From contig NZ_BMHT01000006.1 of assembly GCF_014641455.1 (NCBI RefSeq), positions 421,802-485,801 on the forward strand: 64,000 bases of DNA. The letters run 5' to 3'. Shown in pieces: positions 57,415 to 64,000 of the stretch. The stretch's first letter is position 1. Each line of letters starts with the position of its first letter. The notes below the pieces were generated by a model. It worked only from the letters and a program-made list of their open reading frames with translations. It was not told where the DNA came from and searched no databases. This DNA is from Hymenobacter cavernae. Lineage in GTDB: Bacteria > Bacteroidota > Bacteroidia > Cytophagales > Hymenobacteraceae. Both the position numbers and the translations under genes were made by a program.

Positions 57415-58113
57415 ATGAGTTTACTAACCGATTTGCAGTGGCGTTACGCCACGAAAAAGATGAATGGGGCGACCGTCCCGCCGGAAAAACTAGCCTACAT
57501 CCTAGAGGCTGCCCGCTTAGCCCCTTCGTCTTCCGGCTTGCAGCAGTATAAGATCATTGTCATTTCTGACAAGGCCTTGTTGGAGAAAGTAAAAGGCCTA
57601 GCCTATAATCAAAGTCAGATTACCGACTGCTCCCATCTACTAGTCTTTGCGGCCTGGGATGGCTACAGCGATGCGCGGATTTCCAGTGTATTTGACTATA
57701 TGATGGATGAGCGCAGCTTGCCACACAACACGATGGACGGCTATAAAAAGGTCATTATGGAGCTCTACGAGCGGTCTGGCCCAGAGTGGCAGGCCCATCA
57801 TGCAGCCAAGCAAAGCTATATTCCCTTTGCGATGGCGATTGCGGCCGCGGCCGAACAAAAAGTAGATGCCACCCCGATTGAAGGCTTCCTCTCCGACAAG
57901 CTGGATGAACTCTTGAAGCTACCGAGCAGTGGGTACCGCAGCACGGTGCTCTTGCCGTTAGGCTACCGGGAAGAAGCGGGCGATTGGTTGGTGAAGATGA
58001 AAAAGGTGCGGACCCCTATGGCGGCCTTCGTGACCGAAATGACGCTCGCAGATGCCGCAGACACGGCAGAGCTGCCGATGGCCCAAAACCTGGACGTTTA
58101 CATTCAGGACTAA
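57415..58113 (+). CDS. nitroreductase-family NAD(P)H oxidoreductase
   Basis: 232 aa from the ATG at 57415 (MSLLTDLQWRYATKKMNGAT). FMN-dependent reductase of nitro compounds, quinones or related electrophiles. LQWRYATKKMNG and AARLAPSSSGLQQYKIIVIS are the flavin-contacting N-terminal parts; SSGYRSTVLLPLGYREEAGD is the C-terminal NfsB-like motif. Cytoplasmic dimer expected. Divergent from the HxlR regulator, which probably controls it. Codon choice contains few CTA-GGT pairs, unlike the core genes. Confidence 0.92.
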   Translation: MSLLTDLQWRYATKKMNGATVPPEKLAYILEAARLAPSSSGLQQYKIIVISDKALLEKVKGLAYNQSQITDCSHLLVFAAWDGYSDARISSVFDYMMDERSLPHNTMDGYKKVIMELYERSGPEWQAHHAAKQSYIPFAMAIAAAAEQKVDATPIEGFLSDKLDELLKLPSSGYRSTVLLPLGYREEAGDWLVKMKKVRTPMAAFVTEMTLADAADTAELPMAQNLDVYIQD

Positions 58114-58150
58114 TTCATTGCGCGCCCCCAAAGCATAAGACGCTAGCCAA

Positions 58151-58191
58151 CAACACACCTGGTTTACCTTATCCCTAAACCAGGTGTGTTG
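58151..58191. terminator. hairpin after the nitroreductase gene
   Basis: Perfect 16-bp arms (CAACACACCTGGTTTA and its complement) around a 9-nt loop. No T tract follows, so termination efficiency is uncertain. Confidence 0.7.
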
Positions 58192-58298
58192 GTAAAGGGC
58201 ACAGCGTCCAGCTGGGCAGGGCCCTTACTTAGCTGCAGTCGGCATTATGACGCCGACTGAGGAGACAATTCCCTTGTTCAAGTATCTGCTGCAGAAGC

Positions 58299-58727
58299 TC
58301 AGCGCATACAGTCTGGTGTATCTGCACATTGTCGGGCCAAGGGAAGACTTAACGGGCACGCCGGTGGAGGCATTGCAGGACAATTACTTCCAGCATTTTC
58401 GCCAGAACTAAATGCGCAGCAGCTCGCACTCGGTAATGGCCTAAATGCCCGCTGCCGTGGGCCGGTTGCTATAGAAGCTTTCCACGTCCATGATGAACTG
58501 GTTGGGCCGCAGGAAGCACGTCGTGGCTTCCTCCCCGGCTGGGAGCCTACCAAGTACATGCGGCACATCCCGGCGCTGACGAAGCCAATCTGGCGGGAAA
58601 CCTCGCCGGGGGCGAAGAAATGCTCGCCGGCCCGGAACCGCTGGGGTGTGAAATGGCTCGTGAGGGTGGCAATTTCTTCCGGACTCAGCACGCCGCCAAA
58701 ACTGAAGGTCTTGCGTAGATTTTCCAT
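58299..58727 (-). pseudogene. broken Crp/Fnr-family regulator gene
   Basis: The first 62 residues or so are a normal cAMP-receptor-type N-terminus (MENLRKTFSFGGVLSPEEIA, then FRAGEHFFAPGEVSRQIGFV). Around 58531-58547 the frame is lost. In another frame homology continues as EEATTCFLRPNQFIMDVESF, then AITECELLRI, interrupted by TAG codons at 58441-58443 and 58408-58410. The DNA-binding C-terminus is not recognisable. So one frameshift and two stops have destroyed it. It follows the truncated dehydrogenase gene by 15 bp. Confidence 0.88.
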
Positions 58728-58742
58728 GGAACCGGGCCGCGC

Positions 58743-59342
58743 TTATTTCACCAGCCCGAGGGCCAGCAAACTCTCGGCGCAGGCAATGACGACCTGCTGC
58801 GGGTCAAGCAGTTGCCAGTGTAACAGCTGCTGAGCCTTTCGGTTGTCGCCTTGCCGCTGCGGACCTAGGTCTACCAAGATGGGCTGGATGGCTGGGTCGA
58901 ACCAGCTCAGCACTTGCGTCAGGACATTCGGCAGCACCCGGCGCGGGATGCGGCGGTCAGGAAACCGGGTCCGCAGCAGGGCGGCCACCTGCGCCAGTGT
59001 CAGGAAGCCTGAAGTACCCAGGAAGCGCTGGCCCGCGGCAGCGGGCTGCTCCATGCCCCGCTGCCGCAGGGCGGCCACCGAGCGCACGTCCACGATGTCG
59101 AAGCTCATGGCGGGCACGGCGGGCATGCTGCCGTCCAGCAGCTTGAGCACAGCATTGGCGGAATTGCCGAAGTCCTCCTCCAGCACCGGCCCCAGAATCA
59201 GACCGGGAAGTACGGAAGTTAGCTCCAACTCGTTGGTGTCCGTCGCCATAAAGTCCCAGGCGGCCTTTTCGGCCAGGGTCTTGCTCCGGTAATAGGAAGT
59301 GTTATCGACCCGGTTTGCGGCATTAGTCCGAAGCGGCGGCAA
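58743..59342 (-). pseudogene. C-terminal fragment of an extended SDR (dihydroflavonol-reductase-like)
   Basis: About 199 codons with only a TTG at the start. The catalytic Tyr-x-x-x-Lys is present (SYYRSKTLAEKAAWDF), then LTSVLPGLILGPVLEEDFG and the substrate-domain end, but the whole N-terminal Rossmann half (Gly-x-x-Gly-x-x-Gly, about 140 residues) is missing. Upstream DNA (59343-59480) reads as unrelated short fragments, for example QLRAVHDQVKAYAQVVTQTK followed by a stop. This is a 5'-truncated relic next to another relic. Confidence 0.85.
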
Positions 59343-59469
59343 ATTTGGTTTGGGTGACTACCTGCGCGTACGCTTTCACCTGATCGTGCACGGCCCGAAG
59401 CTGCGCTGAAATCACCGTCCCTTACCCGTTGCTGTAGCCAGGCAGGGGCAATTTCTACACCCTGCAAGG

Positions 59470-59477
59470 TAACTTTG
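59470..59477 (+). promoter_or_regulatory. -7 box directly before the AraC gene, possibly leaderless
   Basis: TAACTTTG then 4 nt then the ATG at 59482. As with rsmG, transcription would start at about the AUG. Confidence 0.5.
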
Positions 59478-59481
59478 GGTT

Positions 59482-60375
59482 ATGGATCCGCTTGCCCGCC
59501 CGCTACCCTTACCCGTTCATACTTTTCAACCGGACGACGCAACGGGTAACCCGTTGTTTACGCTTGTCCGATTGGAGGGAGCGCTCGTTCCCGTTCCTTA
59601 TATGCTGCTGCCACACCGCAAGGACTATTACCTGCTGTTTTTTGTCAAGCATACCAGCGGCCGCCACTGGGTCGACATGACCCCCTATGCGCATCAGGAC
59701 AACACCCTCTACTTTACGAATCCTACGCAGATTCTCGTCAACGAGGAACTTGCCCCGGCCTGGGGCACTTACCTTGGGTTTACGCGCGAGTTCTTAGCCC
59801 TGCAGCCGACGGCGGCACTGCAAGACCTGCCCCTCATCCAAAACCCCCACCATGGGCACCAGCTTCGGCTGAACACAACGGAAGCCGCCTTTGTGGAGCA
59901 AGTACTTGCGCACTTGGAAACCGAGTACTACCGCCCTGGCTCTTGGCAGCACCAATTACTGAGCGCGCATATGAGCGTGCTGCTCACCTACCTGAGCCGG
60001 CTCTATACCGAGCAGCTGCCAGGCCCCGACGCGGCGGCCGACCAACGGGTGCTTACCGCCTATCAAGCCAAAGTAGAGGAACACTTCCGCGAGGTGCACG
60101 AAGTGGGTGCGTACGCAAACCTGCTGAACCTATCGGCGCGGCAGCTAAGTGCGCTGGTCAAAGCGCAAAGCGGCAAGCCCGCTATCAAGCACGTGCACGA
60201 GCGGTTGGTGCTCGAAGCCCGCCGGCTGCTGGTGTACTCTGAGCAGTCCCTGAAAGAAATTGCATTCGGACTGGGCTTTTCGGAGGCTTCCTACTTCAGC
60301 CGTTTTTTCAAGCGCGAAACGGGCAGCACTCCTCTTGAGTACCGCACCAGTCGCCCGCCACGGAAAATGTCCTAG
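59482..60375 (+). CDS. AraC-family transcriptional regulator
   Basis: 297 aa. N-terminal cupin-like sensor domain (about 20-180; HRKDYYLLFFVKHTSGRHWV). C-terminal double helix-turn-helix (about 195-290): YANLLNLSARQLSALVKAQS for the first, and SLKEIAFGLGFSEASYFSRF followed by FKRETGSTPLEYR for the second, the AraC signature. It is divergent from the truncated dehydrogenase and upstream of an intact SDR on the same strand (79-bp gap), either of which may be its target. Confidence 0.92.
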   Translation: MDPLARPLPLPVHTFQPDDATGNPLFTLVRLEGALVPVPYMLLPHRKDYYLLFFVKHTSGRHWVDMTPYAHQDNTLYFTNPTQILVNEELAPAWGTYLGFTREFLALQPTAALQDLPLIQNPHHGHQLRLNTTEAAFVEQVLAHLETEYYRPGSWQHQLLSAHMSVLLTYLSRLYTEQLPGPDAAADQRVLTAYQAKVEEHFREVHEVGAYANLLNLSARQLSALVKAQSGKPAIKHVHERLVLEARRLLVYSEQSLKEIAFGLGFSEASYFSRFFKRETGSTPLEYRTSRPPRKMS

Positions 60376-60417
60376 TAATCGGGTAGAATGGCTACCAGCC
60401 CCGCGTCGGCACCCTGC

Positions 60418-60425
60418 TACTTTTG
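60418..60425 (+). promoter_or_regulatory. candidate -7 box of the SDR gene
   Basis: TACTTTTG, 29 nt before the ATG at 60455, identical to the box before the nitroreductase gene. Confidence 0.5.
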
Positions 60426-60454
60426 TGCTGTTCCTTACTGGACTACCAACAAGC

Positions 60455-61186
60455 ATGAAGAAAGCACTTATTACGGGCGCCAACAAAGGCATTGGCTTCG
60501 AAACGGCCCGGCAACTCTTGCAGCACGGCTACTTCGTGTACCTGGGCAGCCGCGATAGGCAGCGCGGTGAGCAGGCCGCCGGCCAGCTCCGAGCCGAAGG
60601 CTACTCCCAGGTGGAAGCGCTGCACCTGGATGTCACGGACAGCACCTGCATCGCCGCCGCCCGGCAAGCCCTGGGCCAGCGTACAGCGGTGTTGGACGTG
60701 CTGATCAACAACGCTGGCATTAGCGGGGGGTACCCGCAGCCAGCACTTGAGACGCCCTTGCACACGTTTCGGGAAGTGTTCAACACCAATGTGTTCGGTG
60801 CCATTGAGGTAACGCAAGCCTTTTGTGACCTGCTACGGGAGTCCTCCGCGCCGCGCATTGTCAACGTGTCATCGGGGCTAGGTTCGCTCACGCTGCAAAA
60901 CGACCCCCGCTGGAGGTTTTACGCCGTGAAAGGCGGCGTCTACCCGGCCTCCAAAACGGCTCTGAACGCCTATACAATCGCACTGGCCTACGAGTTGCGG
61001 GAGACCCACTTCAAAGTGAATGCGGTGTGCCCCGGCTACGTGGATACTGATTTTACTGATCACCTGGGGGATAGTAGCCCAAGCGAAGCCGCGGCGCGGG
61101 TGCTGCAAGCCGCGCTACTCGGGCCAGAGGGGCCCAGTGGGCAGTTCTTTGGTCAGGAGGTGGGCACAGACCGAAACCCGTGGTAG
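60455..61186 (+). CDS. short-chain dehydrogenase/reductase
   Basis: 243 aa from the ATG at 60455 (MKKALITGANKGIGFETARQ). Cofactor motif TGANKGIG, NADP-type Arg in GSRDRQRG, structural NNAG, the catalytic Ser (VNVSSGLGSLT) and Tyr-x-x-x-Lys (YPASKTALNAYT), and the PGYVDTDF motif after it. The long loop between Ser and Tyr (YAVKGGVYPASK) is of the carbonyl-reductase type. Probably reduces aldehydes, ketones or quinones; preceded by AraC, perhaps its regulator. Confidence 0.92.
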   Translation: MKKALITGANKGIGFETARQLLQHGYFVYLGSRDRQRGEQAAGQLRAEGYSQVEALHLDVTDSTCIAAARQALGQRTAVLDVLINNAGISGGYPQPALETPLHTFREVFNTNVFGAIEVTQAFCDLLRESSAPRIVNVSSGLGSLTLQNDPRWRFYAVKGGVYPASKTALNAYTIALAYELRETHFKVNAVCPGYVDTDFTDHLGDSSPSEAAARVLQAALLGPEGPSGQFFGQEVGTDRNPW

Positions 61187-61344
61187 CACAGCCAGCCGTC
61201 TTAGACGGCGACAGGCCAGGTGAGAGCTTGGACACTTTACTAGGTCCGTTTAGAAGATGCCCAAGCTGATTAGAGACACGTTGCTCGGCTAAAGGTGGTA
61301 CATCTTCTAAGGCCTCCTTCAGAAAAGGTCCGCAAACGCCGTTC

Positions 61345-61437
61345 GTCATGCAGAGCGTAGCGAAGTATCTCGCGCGCTTCGTTGGATTAGTAACCCTGAC
61401 GTCAGCACGCGAGATACTTCGCTGCGCTCTGCATGAC
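61345..61437. repeat. long inverted repeat G (93 bp) between SDR and GH43 genes
   Basis: Arms of 30 bp at 61345-61374 (begins GTCATGCAGAGCGTAGCGAA) and 61408-61437, one mismatch, 33-bp centre. It lies between convergent genes, 12 bp from the GH43 stop. From memory, similar GTCATGCAGAGC arms occur in multiple copies in Hymenobacter genomes; this needs checking. Confidence 0.93.
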
Positions 61438-61449
61438 CTGGCAAGCAGT

Positions 61450-63039
61450 TTATTTAGTCCCGTTGGTTTTGTCTGCAATTCGGAAATAATCGAAATCGGC
61501 ATAGCCGCCAGGGTTCTTGGTGGCGTAGTTGAAGAGCCCAAACCGGTAGCCCATAAAATGCGGCAGCGTGTACGCCATCTTGAGCGGCCCGCCGATGGCT
61601 TTCCACGTTTTGCCATCGAGGCTATAGAAGAAAGTCGCCACGTCTTTGCGCTCCGTGAAGTCACATTCTGCCTTGAAATACACGGTGTTCTGCGTCAGCG
61701 GCAGGCGCTGCAGTTCCACGGGTTTCTCCGATTCCGCGCTAATCATAACGATGGATTTGGCGCCGTTGCGGTAGTCTACCCCTACTAGGCCGTACCGCTT
61801 TTGCAAGAGGGCTAGGCCCGCAAAATCACCGTCTTTCAGGTGCGATACATCCAGGGCCGTAGTGCCGGCGCAGGTTGGGCCGATGGTGCGTTGGGTCAGG
61901 GTGTTGCGCGCCAACAGGAAAGTGGTATCCACGCGGCCGGTTTTGAGGCGCATGTAGCCGGGGCGGTCGGTAAGCGACCAGAGGGTGTTTTCGGGATTGT
62001 GGTTCCATTGCCACACCAGTGGCAGCTCGGGCTCACCCTTGCGCCGGGCAAACTCATCTGAGGCTATTATACCCGGTATCAGGCCTTTGCTGGGGGGTAG
62101 GGACAGCGTTTGGGGTACCTTGCCGGCTGTGCCTAACACCGGCCAGCCATCGGTCCACGTCACGGGCACTAGGTAGGGAATGCGGCCCACGGCGCCGTAG
62201 TCGCGGAACAGGTAGGAAAACCACCGCCCATCGGGCGTATCGATGAGGCCGCCCTGCGCCACCCCTAGGTCTTGCAGTGCCACCCGGCCTTCGTAAGGCC
62301 CCGTGAGTTTGTCGGCTCGGTGCACCACCACCGTGCGCATGCCACCCTTCGGCCACGTGATGTTGAAGAGGTAGTACTTGCCCTTGATTTTGAACAGCTG
62401 CGAACCTTCGGCAGGCAAGCCTAGGTTGGGTCCAGCCGGGGCACTCGCGTTTTCGATAAGCACCTGCTCCGTGGCACCGAGTTTCACGCCGGAAGCGTCA
62501 GCCGTCAGTTCTATCAGCCGCAGCTTGCCGGCACCAAATACCAGGTATACGCGGCCATCATCGTCAAAAAACAAGGAGTGGTCATGGTAGCTAGGTTTGA
62601 ACGACACGGCTTTCCAAGGCCCTTTCTCGATGTTCTTGGTGAAATAGATATAGGTCTTGCCCGTCGTTTGGGCGAACGTCGAGACATAGTATGTACCCTG
62701 ATGAAACCGCAGGCTACTCGCCCACGAGCCGCGGCCGTAGGTGCTCTTGCCGTTGCGAAGCATTAGCTCATCCTGGCTACCCAGCGTGTCGGAGGCGTAG
62801 CTAACCAAGTGCCAGTTAACTAGGTCCTTCGATTTCATGATGGGCACGCCCGGCGTCATGTGCATAGTCGTGCTGCTCATGTAGTAGGTGTCCCCTACCC
62901 GTATCATCGACAGGTCCGGCACGTCGACGAAAATGATGGGGTTTTGAGCCTGTTTCACCTGCGCATGTAGCGGCGAACCAAAGGCAGACGCAAGGGATAG
63001 GGCTGCAAGTAAGAAACGTCTCTGTAGGAAAGAAGGCAT
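61450..63039 (-). CDS. glycoside hydrolase family 43 (beta-xylosidase/arabinofuranosidase-like)
   Basis: 529 aa, signal peptide MPSFLQRRFLLAALSLASAF to about HAQ. Five-bladed propeller (about 30-330) with the base Asp42 (DVPDLSMIRVGDTYYMSSTT), the pKa-modulating Asp153 (YHDHSLFFDDDGRVYLVFG) and the acid Glu211 (LPAEGSQLFKIKGKYYLF). A C-terminal beta-sandwich domain of the GH43 xylosidase type follows (VYFKAECDFTERKDVATFFY). Periplasmic or surface exo-acting hydrolase on xylan- or arabinan-type glycans. Second gene after the GH97 gene, 58-bp gap. Confidence 0.92.
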   Translation of the reverse strand: MPSFLQRRFLLAALSLASAFGSPLHAQVKQAQNPIIFVDVPDLSMIRVGDTYYMSSTTMHMTPGVPIMKSKDLVNWHLVSYASDTLGSQDELMLRNGKSTYGRGSWASSLRFHQGTYYVSTFAQTTGKTYIYFTKNIEKGPWKAVSFKPSYHDHSLFFDDDGRVYLVFGAGKLRLIELTADASGVKLGATEQVLIENASAPAGPNLGLPAEGSQLFKIKGKYYLFNITWPKGGMRTVVVHRADKLTGPYEGRVALQDLGVAQGGLIDTPDGRWFSYLFRDYGAVGRIPYLVPVTWTDGWPVLGTAGKVPQTLSLPPSKGLIPGIIASDEFARRKGEPELPLVWQWNHNPENTLWSLTDRPGYMRLKTGRVDTTFLLARNTLTQRTIGPTCAGTTALDVSHLKDGDFAGLALLQKRYGLVGVDYRNGAKSIVMISAESEKPVELQRLPLTQNTVYFKAECDFTERKDVATFFYSLDGKTWKAIGGPLKMAYTLPHFMGYRFGLFNYATKNPGGYADFDYFRIADKTNGTK

Positions 63040-63097
63040 GGGCAGGAAGTGGCGAAGGCAAGGAGAGAACTGGCTCGGCTAAGAGTACTGGCCCCGG

Positions 63098-64000
63098 CTA
63101 GGGCTGCACCACGAAGCCGCCCCGCGCGGGCAGCGTTACGCTGAGGGTAGTGCCCACCACGGCCCGCGTGCTGAAGCTGCGGTTGGTGTCCCCGTCGGTA
63201 ATGAGGGTGCCGCTTTGCAGACCTAGCTTACCGAGGTCCAGCTGAATGGTTTTGGGGGCGTCGGTGGCGTTGATGCCGGCCACGTACCATGCGCCGCCGG
63301 GTGCCTGGCGGGCCAGCACCGCGTACTGGCCGGGGTAGCCATCCACCAGCTTCACGTCGGCCCAGCGCGGGGGTAGCTTTTTCACGAAGTCCTGCACGTA
63401 GGCGGGCTGCGCGGCCATGCCCTCGGGCACCTCGGCGTAGTGCTGAATACCGGACTGAAACAGCACCGACAAGGCCAGCTCAAAGGCGTTGGAGGTGCGG
63501 CGCTGCTTGCCTCTTATCTCCGAAAAGGCCATAGGCGTGAAGTCCATCGGGCCCACGGCGTTGCGGGTGAAGGGCAGCGTGGCGCAGTGCGTAGCCTCCT
63601 GGTCGGTGTTGCGCTGGTCAAAGGTCAGGAACTCGAAGCCCTTCACCGCTTCCATCGTCATCAGGTTAGGGTAGGTGCGGTTCCAGCCTCTGGGGAGGGT
63701 CGTGCCGTGAAAGTTGACGAGCAGACCGGCTTGGGCAGCATCCGTCAGCAAATCCTGGTAGTAGTTCATAAACGACTGCCCGTCGCCGCCGAAGAAGTCG
63801 ATCTTTATTCCCACAATGCCCATCTGCTTAAGGCGGGCAAACTCCTGGCGCCGGCTTTCGGGCTCAAAAAGCACGTTGGTCGGGGTTTGCGGGGCTTGGT
63901 TCCAGTGGCCGTTGGAGTTGTACCACACCAGCAGGCCCACGTTTTTGGAGCGGGCATACTGAGCTAGCTCCTGCGTTTTGTCGTAGCCGATTTGCTTGTC
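63098..64000 (-). CDS. glycoside hydrolase family 97, C-terminal part (runs off right edge)
   Basis: The last 300 codons of a GH97 enzyme (alpha-glucosidase or alpha-galactosidase family). The visible barrel part reads VGLLVWYNSNGHW, then MGIVGIKIDFFGGDGQSFMN, LVNFHGTTLPRGWNRTYPN and TMEAVKGFE; it ends with the beta-sandwich (TNRSFSTRAVVGTTLSVTLP). An Asp in IKIDFFGG suggests the retaining (alpha-galactosidase-like) type; this needs the missing part. Transcribed into GH43, so a two-gene polysaccharide-degradation unit, perhaps the end of a larger locus. Confidence 0.88.
   Translation of the reverse strand, partial: DKQIGYDKTQELAQYARSKNVGLLVWYNSNGHWNQAPQTPTNVLFEPESRRQEFARLKQMGIVGIKIDFFGGDGQSFMNYYQDLLTDAAQAGLLVNFHGTTLPRGWNRTYPNLMTMEAVKGFEFLTFDQRNTDQEATHCATLPFTRNAVGPMDFTPMAFSEIRGKQRRTSNAFELALSVLFQSGIQHYAEVPEGMAAQPAYVQDFVKKLPPRWADVKLVDGYPGQYAVLARQAPGGAWYVAGINATDAPKTIQLDLGKLGLQSGTLITDGDTNRSFSTRAVVGTTLSVTLPARGGFVVQP

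Noticed and set aside
47137..61437. The inverted-repeat series as a CRISPR array or integron cassette array
   Set aside because: Arms differ between elements, spacing is gene-sized, and no cas gene or integrase is present.

Overview
The window comes from a high-GC member of the Bacteroidota, most probably Hymenobacter or a close relative. Five lines of evidence support this: several secreted proteins end in type IX secretion (T9SS) type A sorting domains; promoters fit the Bacteroidota pattern (TTTG, about 19 nt, TAnnTTTG; clearest in front of rpsT); ribosome binding sites are weak; the acpP-fabF-rnc order is kept; and lineage-typical families occur (DUF3857, DUF4369/TlpA, IPExxxVDY, PorV-like, DUF4136, DUF4142). 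I saw no tRNA, rRNA, CRISPR array, transposase or phage gene.

Layout. 0-2.1 kb: cysteine synthesis (cysE, 5' part of cysK) and a cupin. 2.4-5.4 kb: a T9SS beta-helix surface protein. 5.5-12.6 kb: a HEAT-cyclophilin lipoprotein, a glycosyltransferase, two envelope lipoproteins and an ABC exporter. 12.8-15 kb: two tandem DUF4369/thioredoxin-fold proteins, one without active-site cysteines. 15.5-23 kb: an MFS transporter and three consecutive DUF3857/transglutaminase-like proteins. 23.3-29.6 kb: two large reprolysin-like T9SS metalloproteases on either side of a short lipoprotein that is only their prodomain. 29.6-32.6 kb: a PorV-like protein coupled to an outer-membrane barrel with a ComEA-like helix-hairpin-helix. 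32.8-42.6 kb: housekeeping (yidD, lgt, nadE, rnc, fabF, acpP, pyk). 43-45.9 kb: an SGNH hydrolase, rpsT and a DUF4142 lipoprotein. 46-54.3 kb: yheT-like hydrolase, rsmG, an ECF sigma factor, a GT2 glycosyltransferase, tgt, an LptF/G permease, a DMT permease and ispE. 54.4-56.9 kb: a PglC-PglD-PglE-like three-gene glycan operon. 56.9-61.2 kb: an accessory stretch (HxlR regulator with nitroreductase, a broken Crp/Fnr gene, a truncated dehydrogenase, AraC, SDR). 61.4-64 kb: GH43 and GH97 glycosidases, the latter running off the edge.

The two patterns most worth following are not genes. (1) The palindrome CCTAGG, often inside ACCTAGGT, occurs about 80 times by eye. In genes it usually appears as a Leu-Gly codon pair CTA-GGT; it is also found between genes, mostly as CCTAGGTT. 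(2) Every true intergenic gap from 47.1 to 53.5 kb (six in a row) holds a different inverted repeat of about 100-130 bp with arms of 21-34 bp that are perfect or carry one mismatch. A seventh lies at 61.3 kb and shorter relatives at 9.8 and 29.6 kb. The architecture is constant while the arm sequences differ.
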